DNA of 64,000 nt, taken from assembly GCA_024196135.1 (NCBI GenBank), contig JAMQCK010000050.1:513-64512 (forward strand). Direction: 5' to 3'. Numbering within the stretch: position 1 is the stretch's first letter; the number at the start of each line of letters is the position of its first letter. The notes beneath the pieces were generated by a model. It did not search any database and had not been told where the DNA came from. It saw only the letters and a program-made list of their open reading frames with translations. This stretch comes from Pleurotus ostreatus/Saccharomyces cerevisiae fusant. Taxonomy: Eukaryota > Opisthokonta. Of the stretch, positions 24,537 through 35,312 are shown one piece after another. Made by a program: the position numbers and the translations under genes.

Positions 24537-24762
24537 CTTGGGTATTCAAATAGATAAAAGTTGGCAATAGACAACAATCTAGGAAAAGCACCGCGGACGA
24601 CGAGATGATGGCAGGACCAGAAAGCGTCGCGTTCGGCAATAGCCGAAATAGTCGGCCGCGGAATCAACTTGAACATCAAGATTCCTCCTACCGTCATCAT
24701 TGCCAGGTCGTCACTAACTTGGATTTCTCTAGAATATATAACTTGCCGTTATCAAAAAGAGG
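24537..24762. promoter_or_regulatory. Centre of the inner palindrome: divergent promoter P2/P3
   Basis: 226 bp between the divergent starts. A CCATCATC-type element occurs on both sides at similar distance: TGCCATCATC on the reverse strand (24604-24613, about 67 bp from the P2 start) and ACCGTCATC near 24690-24698 (about 64 bp from the P3 start). Confidence 0.5.
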
Positions 24763-26142
24763 ATGCCCACCCTACCGTCTGATGCGTTCTCCACAATCGA
24801 AAAAATGCATGAATGTCCAGTCGTCAATCATCCGATCCTGGACTTGGATCCAGGACAATACAAGCGCCAGGTGAGACGCGCGTCCTGGGATATCTTTACC
24901 ATTTTGACTGCTTCTCGACCAGATCGAACATTTTGAGTATTACTGGGGTCTTGAAAAGGGAGGCATCGACCTCAAATCACCTCTCAATCATATGCTTCGT
25001 CTGTTCCTTCTACTCCCCGCGATAGCGTGACGCTCAATCTTCCTTCTTAGTCCGCGCAGACATGTCTGAGAAGCTGAAGAAGCGAGAATGGACAATTATC
25101 CCGTCAAAGGAAACGCTGCAGGCCATACTCAGCATGGCTGAGCACAACAAGACCGCTGCTTTGCACGAACGTCGGCATTGTCTGCTGGTCAGTCATCACA
25201 CTCATACACATGCTTCAATGGCTAACACCTCTTTAGGAACTACCCTCGCAGGAATACGAGTACGACTTTGTCCCCCTCCACCTCCTCAAGCGCGGCGGTC
25301 AACCTTTGCTATACGTCAATCGCGGGAGGAGCACGAGGGCGCTTCGAGCACCTTACAAATCCATGCCACGCATCCGATCGCAGGCCCACCCCCTATTCGT
25401 CGCATTCATGTCGAGCGATATACTGGACAGGACTGCCACCCTTGTTATGCCCGAGGACGAGGCGACGACCATGATGTTCCCTCTCAGTCGCATCAATTTG
25501 TGCTGGATCAACGAGCCACCTGAGGAGTGGTATATGGGTGCGGATGTTTGGAAGCTCCACCGCCACCCTCTCAGCGATGACGGGTGCGAGGTGCGCGCGG
25601 CGCTCTGCAATTCGCGAAAGGGCAACGCGGCGCAGGAGGGGAAGGTGCGCCGATCGACGCGCGCGCCGTGTAGGCAGCCAAAGACGAAGGCGAGAACTAC
25701 CTCTAAGCCCTACGCGCGACTGGACGCCCGTCATCCTAGCCAACGAACGTCTGCACTGCCGTATCCGGGCGTCGAGTCCCACGACGATCTCGAGAGCGGC
25801 ATGGGCCGTGATCGCGTGGACGTCCTCGCATGGATCGGCGACGCCGCATCATCCCAAATCGGCGGCGTCGCGTCTCGAAGACGTACGCGCGCGTCGACTT
25901 CTTGGCCGTCTACTTGGATCGAGGCGGAGGAAAAGGATGACGCGGAGCTGGCCAGCTATCGCCGCGAGCGCGCCCGCGATGCTGACAACGCCCTCAATCC
26001 CACGACCAACGTCCTTCTTAGCAGCGGCCTCATCATCGGCAACGGCATCGACTGGTCAGGATACTCGAGCAACAATTGGGCGTACCGCATACACGGTGTC
26101 TGCCTTCTTGGCGAAGACGCCTCTGCGACGGATCCCAGGTAA
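24763..26142 (+). CDS. P3: F1-family protein, clade I
   Basis: Four exons (24763-24870, 24923-24998, 25051-25187, 25237-26142) give 408 aa, with exon sizes identical to P1 (108, 76, 137 and 906 nt). Blocks are in family order: HPILDLDPGQYKRQ; IEHFEYYWGLEKGGIDLKSP; RADMSEKLKKREWTIIP; EYEYDFVPL; PPEEWYMGADVWKLHRHPLSDDG; the basic RRSTRAPCRQPKTKAR; a Ser/Arg-rich linker; a charged helix with AELASYRRERARDADNALNP; and IDWSGYSSNNWAYRI at the end. Intron 2 starts with GTCTGT, a weak donor. The protein has no signal peptide or membrane segment, and the basic segment may act as a nuclear localisation signal. Its partner in the inner palindrome, P2, is broken, so P3 is the functional copy of that pair. 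Function unknown. Confidence 0.87.
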
Positions 26143-27047
26143 ATTCCCGGATCCACTCGATTGTCCACTCGCCTGTGCTCTCGAGCGGTCGAGCATGACG
26201 TTGCGCGATGCGTACGGTCACGATGACCTCGGATGTCTCATTATTGCGACGCTCTATCATGGCGACACCCGTGTTGCCTGTGAGCGATGCGTGCTGCCTA
26301 CAGCGCCCGGAAGATCAGGTGCATCATCGTCGCCTTCAGGCACCTCAGCTAGCCTTCCAATGGTCACGTCAGGCCTATAAGTATTGTACAATTTGTACCA
26401 CAGCTAGATGTTCAGAGATGGTTTACCAGTAGCGAAAGTCGCTAGTCGATGCGTGTGCAATCAAAGGGGCGACGGTCGTATCTGCCGCTACTTCTCACTG
26501 GATGAGCGACCGAGGATTTCCTCAACCGAACGCAGCGCAAAGCTTGACGTTACCATTGACGTGAAACGTCCATCTGTTCGACGGAGTGGGGCGGTATCAA
26601 AGGAGAGTACGCTGGCAGATAAGGCGAGTAAGAATGGGTGCACGTTTGTACGTGTTGTCGCCGGCGCTACGACGCACTTCTGCACAAGCGTAACTTACTG
26701 TACTGCGCTTCGCAGTCAGTCCTGGCGAGCATACGAACTTTCTGCAGTTGCTAATTGCGCACAGTACAATCAATTTTTCATTGGGGCTGCTTGTTGATTT
26801 CCTTAAATAACTCTACCACTACATCCCAGGCAGCGATCACAAACTATACTACAAGCTGTACAGTATGGGCCTGACGTGACCTGGTGAAGGGCGCATAGGT
26901 AGCGAAGGCAAGCGACGATGCCGGCGGCGGCGTTGAGGAGGGTAACGACGACGTCCTCGAATGGCATAGTCGCGCTGGTCGCTACTATGCTGAGCGCTGC
27001 GCGCGGGGCGACTGCAGGAAGATGATCTGTCGGGAGGGACAGCTCGA
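26143..27047. other. Convergent 3' flanks of P3 and P4
   Basis: No gene supported. The segment up to 26376 mirrors the P2 flank (inner palindrome). About 26380-26820 is unique sequence with no domain-bearing frame. From about 26825 the right outer arm begins, matching the flank of P1. Confidence 0.6.
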
Positions 27048-28426
27048 TCACTCGGGGGCCGCCGCAAAGGCGCTTTTACCAAGAAGGCAAATACCGTATA
27101 TGCGCGACGCCCAGTTGTTGCTCGAATATCCCGACCAATCGACACCATTGCCAATGATCAGTCCGCTACCCAGAAGGACATTGGTTGTCGGATTGAGGGC
27201 GTGCTCGACATCGCGGGCGGATTCGCGGCGATAGCTAGCCAGCTCTGTGTCATCTTTCTCCTCCGCCTCGAGCCATGTCGACGGCCAAGATGACGAGGCA
27301 CGCGTACGTCTTCGAGGCGCAGCGCCAGTTGTCGCGAGTTCGTCGACCCACGCACGAACCTCCGAGGGATCGCGACCCGCGCCTTCCTCGAGGTCGTCGT
27401 CGGACTCGACGCTCGGGTACGGCAGGGCAGACGAGCGCTGTTCAGGACGTCGCGCGTCAAGTCGGGCGTAGGGCTTTGCCGCTGCAGCCGTCTTCGTCTT
27501 CGGTTGCCTGCATGGCGCGCGCGTTGATCGTCGCACCTTGCCCTCTGGCGCCGCGTTGCCTTTCCGTGACTTGGACAGCGTCGCGGGCACGTCGCGTCCG
27601 TCATCGCTGAGAGGGTGGCGATGGGACTTCCAGACGTCCGCACCAACGTAGAACTCCTCGGGTGGCTCGTTGAGCCAGCAGAGGACCACGCTGCTGAGGG
27701 GAAACATGACGGCCCTCGCCTCTGCCTCGGGGAGAACGAGAAAGCCGCATAGATCGAGTATGCTGCTGGCCATGAAAAGGACGAAGAGGGGGTGCGCGCA
27801 TGATCGGATGCGAGGCATGGATGCGTAGGGAGCACGGATCGTTTTCGTGATCTTGCCGTGCTTGACGAATAGCGTCGGACGATCGCGTTTAGGGAGGTAC
27901 AGGGGAAGGAAGTCATATTCATAGTCTTGCGCGGACAGTTTCTGAAAAACAGGCTAAGTTGCCACTTCGTCAAGAGTGTCGCACGGTACTTACCTGCAGG
28001 CAATGTATACGCTCATGGGGTGCAGCGGCCTTGTTGTGCTGAGCCATGCGCAGTATAGCTTGTAACGTCTCAGGTCTTGGTACCAAGACCCATTCTTCTC
28101 TCTTCATCCTTTCCGACATATCTGCGCGCACTATCCGGGATGATGATGGTAAGCGCGCTGCACGATGCACGGAAGGACGCAACGCACGTTCCATGTAATT
28201 ATGCTGAGAATCGAGGTTGAGTTCGCCCCTTTGAAGGCCCCAGTAGTACTCAAAGTGTTCGATCTGCATGAATGAGGAATATTAGAATGATTACTAGCAT
28301 ACAGGACGTGCGTCTTACCTGACGGCGATATTGTACTGCATCCAGGTCCAGAATTCGATGTTTGACAACTGGACATATGTGCATGTTTTTGCTTGTAGAG
28401 AACGCGTCGGAGTTTATGGATGCCAT
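27048..28426 (-). CDS. P4: F1-family protein, clade I
   Basis: Reverse-strand exons 28426-28319, 28263-28188, 28130-27994 and 27941-27048 (108, 76, 137 and 894 nt) give 404 aa. Family blocks are complete: KHRILDLDAVQYRRQ; HFEYYWGLQRGELNLDSQHN; RADMSERMKREEWVLVPRPETL; YEYDFLPLYL; RAPYASMPRIRSCAHPLFV; PPEEFYVGADVWKSHRHPLSDDG; RRSTRAPCRQPKTKTA; and VDWSGYSSNNWASRI with a final CLLGK. It is the mirror partner of P1 and lies head-to-head with F2b. The 76-nt exon and both flanking intron phases match those of F2 genes. Function unknown; the name is a label only. Confidence 0.87.
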
Positions 28427-28785
28427 TTCGGGTGCTTTAGTTATCAAAGTTCCTGAGGGAGGACGACGGAGTGGCCACAGCAAGAAGATGATGGTGGGCG
28501 GAATCAACGTGCGAGTGTTCGGGATCAGCCGAACGATGTGTTCCCACGGTCGACATCAACATCAACAATGTATTTTCCCATTGTTCGTGTTGTCTCATGT
28601 GGGTGATGGCAGGCGCAATCAACTTGGCCAACGGCCTAAAAAGGTGCGCCACGCGGTTCATAGTGACTCGCTGACTCTTCCTCCCCCTTCATCATCCGCG
28701 GACTCGTCCTCTCCTCGGTGAGCTGCTGCCCCCACCCGCAATCGGAGCTTCTACCTGACCTCATATCATAGAACCTTCGTGGCCG
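28427..28785. promoter_or_regulatory. Bidirectional promoter region between P4 and F2b
   Basis: 359 bp between divergent starts, homologous in inverse to 20594-20964. On the P4 side, CACCATCATC (reverse strand, 28487-28496) lies about 61 bp from the start codon. On the F2b side a 5' untranslated intron (28718-28771, GTGAGC to CATAG) parallels that of F2a. Conservation of these elements in an otherwise drifting non-coding region suggests function. Confidence 0.55.
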
Positions 28786-29983
28786 ATGGCTCGAAACAAG
28801 ACCGCTGCTCCCGCCACCCCTCGAAAATCCCCGCGATTGGCCGCCCGGAACGGTGGCAATCCAGATCGTGCACCGGCTGCGCCTGTAGCAAAGAAACGGG
28901 CGCGCGAGGCGGCACGGCGCACGCAACTTGCCCAGGCATTGCCACCTCGCAGATCTGCGCGAATCCGCAGTATGCCTCCCAAGTCATACAAGCCGGCGCC
29001 GGAATCCACAGCATCCCCTCCATCGGTACCCCCGTCTCAATGTCGCCCGCCAGACAATGCGTACATGCCCCACGACCCTGTCCCAAGCTATAAGCCACAG
29101 CGGTCTGAGGCAATGGAGCCTAACACACCACGACGCCGACTCAAATGGCAGGAATCAAGGGCTACCGCTGATCATGTCGCCAAAGTAGCTCTATCTGGCC
29201 GCAATTGTTCCTTATCCGGGTCAGCAATCTCTGTCCAAATAATACACCATACTGGCAGGGGGACAGAAGAACCTTATGTACGTGCCGCATGGCTTGTGTT
29301 CGGGGTCGACCGCTCAAATTTTCTGCAGCTCAAGCAAATGGAGATCACATTTGGGGAAGACGAGGGTTGCTTGAACCTCGATACGCGAGGAAACCTCATG
29401 CCTTGTGAGTGTCTTCCTAATTCTTCACATGGTCGGCCTCACCATGATATGACAGTGGACGCCAGTGTGCATGACGCCTACGACGACGGCTTCTGTGTAT
29501 TCTCCCCTACTGCGAGCGACCTTAACAAGCTGCACACCGCTCTGGTCCACAAGCGCGTCGATGGCTGGTCCGGAGAGAATCCCCCTCACATGAATGCCCA
29601 TCACTTTATCCATCACGAGGAGGTGAGTGCGACTCGTTCCTCTGTCACTGTGTCAACCAATGCCTGTTCCATAGGTCTTCCCGATGGACGGCGCCGGTCG
29701 CAAGTACCATGTCGTCCCGAGCGTCGACTGGGACACGAACCAGTGCGTCCCGATCAAGGCTGAGGGCGATGCCCAGGCCGAGTTCTACCGCGCGTCGGCC
29801 AACAAGCCTCTCCCCCTCGTCAACCTCCACTGCTCCCCCTACTTCGTCGTCTACAAAGCGTACTGGGCGCTGATCGAGAAGAACATCGTTCTTCCTGATT
29901 ACATGAGGATCGAGGAGCAGCTCATCCGCAAGATCGGCGAGATCATGACCGGCAAGGTTGTCCCTCCTCTTCCTAAGGCTTAA
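28786..29983 (+). CDS. F2b: F2-family protein, putative HNH-nuclease-like fold
   Basis: Exons 28786-29277, 29329-29404, 29456-29622 and 29675-29983 (492, 76, 167 and 309 nt) give 347 aa. The basic disordered N-terminus (PRKSPRLAARN, RRSARIRSMPP) precedes the core: IIHHTGRGTEE, MEITFGEDEGCLNLDTRGN, VHDAYDDGFCVFSP, FIHHEEVFPMDG. The C-terminal block is LVNLHCSPYFVVYKAYWAL, ending GKVVPPLPKA. Exons 2 and 3 have exactly the lengths of F2a and F2c. Candidate HNH residues (His in IIHH, Asn in RGN, His in VHDAY) are present in all three members. The frame is intact. Head-to-head with P4. Biochemical activity is inferred only from motif resemblance; no database search was possible. Confidence 0.83.
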
Positions 29984-30526
29984 GCCACTCGTCGAGTCTT
30001 CCTCAAGGCGAATCCGCGACTCTCTCGCTCCGTTACAACACTCACTCAACCCCTCAACCTCAACCAACTCGGCCGTCCTCGCCAGGATCGCCGGCCCACT
30101 GTATCATATCATCACTGTATATTAGTCGGCTCGCCCGACGCCCTCCTTCGCAGCCATCCCCTCCTTTGCACGCATCACTCTCCTTACCAATGTACATAGC
30201 CACTCATTTAGCTGCATGTATCCCCAACGCCCACATTCGTTGTATCTCCAACATTGACACTCATTGTAACTCCAACACTCACACTCGTTGTATCCGTTTC
30301 CGCTCATCCTTCACGAATTTAATGACCTATTTATTTATTTATCTACGCGTCGAGGGACCCGCGTGAGGCTCGAGAGCGATCGGTAGGTTTCCAAGACGGC
30401 GCTCAATAAAGCGGAAGCCCGACTTCTCAGTGGCGCCGTCTTGAGCAGGTCCTGAGTCGCAGCCGACACTGCGCCGCAAGTCTCGTTGAGGCAAAAAATG
30501 CCAGACGACCGAAGTAGCGCCCTCCC
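29984..30526. other. F2b 3' flank and outer end of the right palindrome arm
   Basis: No gene. It contains short repeats (TCGTTGTATC and TCATTGTAACTCCAACA units at 30235-30295) and the TTTATT run that mirror 19040-19130. The strong conservation of this stretch between the arms stops near 30480, just before the 3' end of P5. Confidence 0.6.
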
Positions 30527-31850
30527 TCACTTCGAACTTGAACCTCTACCAATAGGCTCTTTCCCCAGCAGGCAAACACCATGGACTCGCATCGCCCAGT
30601 TATTGCTCGAATATCCGGACCAGTCCAAGCCGTTGCCGATGATAAGCCCGCTAGGTAGCAGAACGCTGTGTATTGGTTTCAGCGCGTCGACAGCATCACG
30701 CGCGACTTCTTCTCGGTAGCTTGCTAATGTGGCATCTCGTTGCGCCTCGTCCATGGTCGACAGAGAATCATTCGACGAGCGATCGATGTTCGTGTCGCGC
30801 ATGACTCCGTCGATCCACGCTCGAAGCTCTGTCGACTCGTCGGAGGTGTAGCGAGTCGATCCTTGGTCGCCGTTTGACCTTACTCCAGGGCGAGGCAGCG
30901 CACATCTTCGATTTGGGGCATGAGGGTCGAGTCTGGCGTATGGTTTTGCGACCTTGCCGGTCTTGCCCTGCTTGCACGGCGCGCGCGTCGTCTTGCGTAT
31001 CTTGTCGCCCAAAGCCAGAACCGCGTCGCGCCCATCATCGCTCAAAGGGTGCCGATGCTCCCGCCACACGTCCTCGCCAACCAAAAACTCTTCAGGCCGT
31101 TCCTCGAGCCAGCACGTCACAATATCGCCGACGGAGTCCATAAGGGCTCGCGCTCTATCTTCGTCCATAACGAGCGCAGCGCACGAGTCAAGCTGCATAC
31201 TCGCGAACCAGACCACGAAGAGCGGATGTGCTTGAGATCTGAGGCGGGGCATGGATTTGTACGGCGCGCGTTTAGCCTTCACCCTCGAGCCGTCCTTAAC
31301 GTAGACCTGCGGTTGACTTTGGAGGAGATACAGAGGCACGAAGTCGTATTCGAAGGGTCCTTGACCTAGTTCCTGCACAACAGTGAGCTCATCTGAAGAT
31401 GGCAACGCGATAGCCCTACCTGCAGAATATTCTTGCGCGCGCGCAATCCGGCGGTCATGTTAAACTCGGCCATCGAATGCACCGCTCGTATGGTCTCTTG
31501 CGTCGGCATCAGTACCCAGTCACATTCTTCGAGCTTTTCTGCCATGTCTTGACGGACTGGAAAGTGCAATAATCAGCTACGATAGCGCTCGGTCACGGTG
31601 GCGCTGCGTACTCACGTTCTACATGATTGAGCGGCGACGATAAATCCACCTGGCCCTTTTCGAGGCCCCAGTAATATTCAAAGTGCTCTATCTAACATAT
31701 TCATTGGTCAGGCAGTTGAGTAGAGGCTGAAAGAGGACCTACTTGACAGCGGTAGAGTCCTGGATCCAGGTCAACGAGTCGGAAATTCGTGACAGGCAGA
31801 TTTTGCATCTCTCTGCAAGTTGAGATATCCTGCGACAGCACGACAGTCAT
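30527..31850 (-). CDS. P5: F1-family protein, solitary, divergent
   Basis: Reverse-strand exons 31850-31743, 31691-31616, 31556-31420 and 31372-30527 (108, 76, 137 and 846 nt) encode 388 aa. It retains HFEYYWGLEKGQVDLSSPLN, RQDMAEKLEECDWVLMPTQETI, FEYDFVPLYLL, RAPYKSMPRLRSQAHPLFV, PEEFLVGEDVWREHRHPLSDDG, KTTRAPCKQGKTGK and LDWSGYSSNNWAMRV. The first exon differs from the rest: it has TNFRLVDLDPGLYRCQ, so the His usual before the LDLD segment is Phe. The block SALPRPG appears as CALPRPG. It lies outside the palindrome, 543 bp from F2b and convergent with it, and has no F2 partner. Function unknown. Confidence 0.86.
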
Positions 31851-34162
31851 TTTCTGACCCCCTGAAGCGAAGAAACTCAGAAAGCAAGTGACTGGTGCAC
31901 GAGACAGTGAGGTCGAGATGGCAGCGTGAAGAAAGGGGCGTGGGAAGACCCTCGATCCTTCAACAAAAGATGCACACAGAGGCTCTCACAGAAGATCGGC
32001 GCTTGCCACACGTCCAGCCACAGTAAACAGTAACAACGCATGCATTCATAATGCGCATTACAACCTTCTACACTAGTCCTACTGGGTAACGAACGTGGTC
32101 CGTGTCCGCGACAGTCCGACGATGCGCGCGGCGCCGAAGCTATGTATATGTACACTCTAGTAAACGATGTAAGTACCTCGAGCAGCAGCGAGGGCCCGTG
32201 CGTGCGTGTGCTCCGACGATATAGAAAAAGGCGACAGTCAAGCACGCGACGAATCGAGAAGACAGACGCCCTATACGAGCAGCCGAATGCCCTACGAGCA
32301 GACGAATGCCCTAGGAGCAACCGTACAAGACGACGACGCCGCGACCAGACCGAAGCCACGACGGAGCGATGCCCGAGGCGACGACGCGCGCTACGGAACG
32401 GGCGGATGGATAGTTGACGGCGGCGAGCGGGCCACCAGCACTGGGTGTCGGCTAGGAGGGCGGCGGCGGCGCTCATGGGTATTGTTCTGGCGGAGCGGAC
32501 ATCGTCAGCCCAATCGAACTTTTTGCATCAAACGAGCAAAGGCAACTCACCAGATATGATACACAGGAAAACAACGAGCCGCCGCAGGGATAGGTAACGC
32601 GTGTGGGTGACGAGCGATCCCGAGAGCGAAGCAGAGGTGGCGAGGCAGGACGCTAGGCGACGGGCGACCGGCGCGCAGATGACAAGCGTCTCCAAACCTC
32701 CTCCGCCCGCGATGAACGAGGGATCGTGTCGAGAAAGAAGAAGAAAGGGGGCAGAAGAAGAAGAAGTAAAAGTATAGCGAACAAGGAACACAATGATGAA
32801 CGCGAAGCAATCATCAAACGTATTGATACAGTCGTAAGTGCAACGAGTATAAGAGAAAAAGGCAGCGTAAAGGCGTATATGTATATGTGTGGGATTTTGG
32901 GCGGCCATGAAGAGGTGTGATAAAGTCGTGAAGCCCCGCGACGAGAGAAGGAGGAAGCGGAAAAGGAACGTGGGGGGCGGTGGCTGGTTTAGATAGGGTA
33001 GCTGTAGCGTAAATACCGGGGGGAGAGACACTTATGTATGTAGAGGGAGATATTGTAGAAAGGAATTCCACAACCAAGAACAGTGACGGAGGTGGGTGCG
33101 TGTGGCGGCCGAGAAGGGTGGTGGAAAGCCGGGTGAGGCGGTCTACGCGGGGCCGGTGTGGTGGTAGTGGTGGTGATTGTCGGGATGGCGGCGGCCTGGC
33201 TCGGGCAGTCCGACGAGGAGACGGAGGCGGGAGCGATGGCGGCGATGATAGCGTGACAATGGCGACCACATAGCGCGGCCGCGAGCGAGCATAATAAATA
33301 CGCAGAGCCCGAGACGAGATAGCAGACGAAAGAAGCATCGTGACGCGCGCTGTGTCGCCGCGCCGTCCTGACGCACGACACGACGACAGCAATGGGCAAC
33401 CGGCCTGCCACATATTATACACAAGTTAACCCAGAGATCTCGGGTCAGGCCCAGGTCGCGTCGTCGAGTCTTGGCAGATGGAGAATAATAGCCCAGGGTA
33501 CAATCTGCCTTTCCTTTTATACAACCGAGATGTCGTGAGAGGGGAAAGGGGATGCCGAAGAGGGAATTGCGAGAGAAAACAATAACAACGAGATGCGACG
33601 AAACCGACGATAGATAGATTGGCGGAGGTCGAGGATAGGAGGGTGGCGGTGCTGTGCTCGATCGGACGGCGGCGGCCGATGACGCAATTGATGACGAGCT
33701 AAACGATATGTCGTCGGTCAATCGGCCGTCCCTCGTAGTGCGCCACGTTCCCCGCGGTCCCAGGGGAGAAGACGCGATGGAGGCCAGGCGGTCCGAAGGC
33801 AGATGAAAGTGTGTGGCGGGATATAGTACAGTGGTATGCGCGCGGGTGTCCGATTCGTGGTGGCCATGACGGTTTTTGCAGTTTCCGAGGATAAATGATG
33901 TCGAGGCCTGAGCCATCGCGAATGCCGTGGAGGGTATGCTGAGGCAGCCGAGTCCGTGTGCCGATAGGATAGTGAATAAGGATAGCGGGGTGCGTAGTGG
34001 GCATCGGCAGACGGTCGGGCTGATTAACATGCGTCTATGTGGGCAAACGAATGATCGCGGAGGGCGACGGGATGAGCTGGGGCGTTGTTCAGAACCGAGC
34101 GATTGCATACAACGCAGCCACGCACCTCGAGCATCATCAATCGAAAGAATGGAACGACGCAA
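31851..34162. other. Gene-poor 2.3 kb, possibly long 3' UTR of the Edc1-like gene
   Basis: No convincing coding region. A reverse-strand frame of 339 codons (33143-34162) is open, but it is rich in Ser, Arg, Pro and His, lacks a domain and reads like open non-coding sequence. A purine run (AGAAAGAAGAAGAAAGGGGG type, 32728-32770) stands out. Since the next gene on the reverse strand ends at 34163, part of this may be its 3' untranslated region or an unannotated non-coding RNA. 32160-32430 has TACGAGCAGxCGAATGCCC repeats. Confidence 0.4.
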
Positions 34163-35312
34163 TCAAGCGTAAAAGTTCGGCGCGGGCAGCACGGCCGCGC
34201 TCGGCGACGTCTGGTACTTCGCGTTGGCGTACTTGACCTTGAGGCCGTCGCGCGTGGGCGCGGACGACGGAGTACCAACGGCGACGTTCGACGGGGTGAC
34301 CGGGCGCATCCCGGGCGACGACACCGACCGACGGGGCACAGGGTGGGCGGCGCCCTTCTGCGCGATCGCCTCGAAGAGGACGTCGACGGGCGACGAGCCG
34401 GTAGACGGCGAACTGCTCTCCTCGTCCGAGGACGAGAGGTTGAACACGTTCTCGCTCGGGGAGCGCTGGTGCTTCGGACGGAGCGCCCTGGGGATCTGAC
34501 GACCCTTGCAGGGGCTGTCCTCGAAGGGGAAGCCCTGGATAGCGCCGGCGATCGGCGCAGTACGCGGGACATTCCCGAACACAGCGATACCGGTACCGTT
34601 GGCGGGGGTGGCAGGCATAGAGGAGTCTGCGGACGAATAGTCGTCCTCGTCGTCATCCTCGTTGACGAGCCAGTCGACCTGGTTCCGGTCGCCGTCGCTG
34701 TCGTAGCCGGCCATGATAGGCACGTTCGAGGCGATCTTGCTCGCCTGGCGGCGGCTCGCGAGCTGCCCGGTCGGGACGTTAGAGAGCTGCGGAGACATGT
34801 CTCCGCGCCGAGACGGAGAAGAAGTATAAGGTGCGGAGTGACGAGACGACTTCGACTTCTTGAAAAGCCCACCGGCCTGCGGGGCGTTGGTGGAGGGGGA
34901 CTCTGCGCGGGCGCCGGAGCGTTGCGCAGCAGACTGCGACGAGGACCTGGAGCAGTAGATGATAATTTTTGAGTACACATTCCGAGCAGTAAAATTGTTG
35001 TCGGTACCTTGCCGCGGTCTGCTTCTTGTTTCCCTTGGCCGCCTGGCGTTCCCTCGCATGCTTCTCGGGCGTAGCGGGCGCAGACTTGCTGGAGAGCTCC
35101 GCCGACGGCGCCAACGGCGCAGGGGCTGAACGACCGAGTGCGGCGAGGCGGTTGGCGTCTGCCTTCTTGCTCCTGCCGGAGCGCTGCTGAGAAGGGGAGC
35201 TATGCGAGGTCGCCGGGAGGGCCTTGACGTAGAGCAGGCCGCCGCGGCCGCTGGGGAGGACGGACGTGGAGGCGGCCTTGTTGTGGGATCTGTTGTGGGG
35301 CTTGGAAGTCAT
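34163..35312 (-). CDS. PNRC/Edc1-like mRNA-decapping activator (disordered protein)
   Basis: Two exons on the reverse strand (35312-35008 and 34946-34163) encode 362 aa, almost all predicted disordered and rich in Ser, Pro and Ala. The extreme C-terminus reads YANAKYQTSPSAAVLPAPNF plus YA. It fits the short linear motif of Edc1/PNRC proteins: an activating YAxxxF-like part, a spacer with SP, and an LPxPxF part that docks on the EVH1 domain of Dcp1. Proteins with this motif stimulate Dcp2 decapping of mRNA in the cytoplasm. An acidic patch (VNEDDDEDDYSSADSS) lies mid-protein, and TPEKHARERQAAKGNKKQTAAR is a basic segment near residue 80-100. The assignment rests on the C-terminal motif, and the rest shows little else. 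Confidence 0.75.

Larger units (their letters stand above)
22931..26376. repeat. Inner palindrome P2/P3, nested inside the outer one
   Basis: P2 with its 3' flank (22931-24536) is an inverted copy of P3 with its 3' flank (24763-26376), with a 226-bp centre holding the two start regions. The outer ends carry a 15-bp inverted motif, AGGCCTGACGTGACC at 22931-22945 and its reverse complement at 26362-26376. A close relative (GGCCTGACGTGACC) lies at 26868-26881, at the inner end of the right outer arm. The arms are diverged, and P2 has an 8-bp deletion. Confidence 0.7.
26825..30480 (-). repeat. Large palindrome, right outer arm (contains P4 and F2b)
   Basis: Inverted counterpart of 18900-22645. 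It begins with TATAGTTTGTGATCG-type and CCCATACTGTAC-type sequence in reverse complement, passes through P4, the shared intergenic region and F2b, and ends with the 3' flank that contains the TTTATTTATTTATC run (30325-30345) and CGAGGGACCCGCGTGAGGCT. The copies are clearly homologous over non-coding as well as coding parts. End points are by eye. Confidence 0.7.

Noticed and set aside
33143..34162. 339-codon reverse-strand open frame as a gene
   Set aside because: Composition is Ser/Arg/Pro/His-rich, no domain, no support from neighbouring exons; more likely open non-coding GC-rich sequence.
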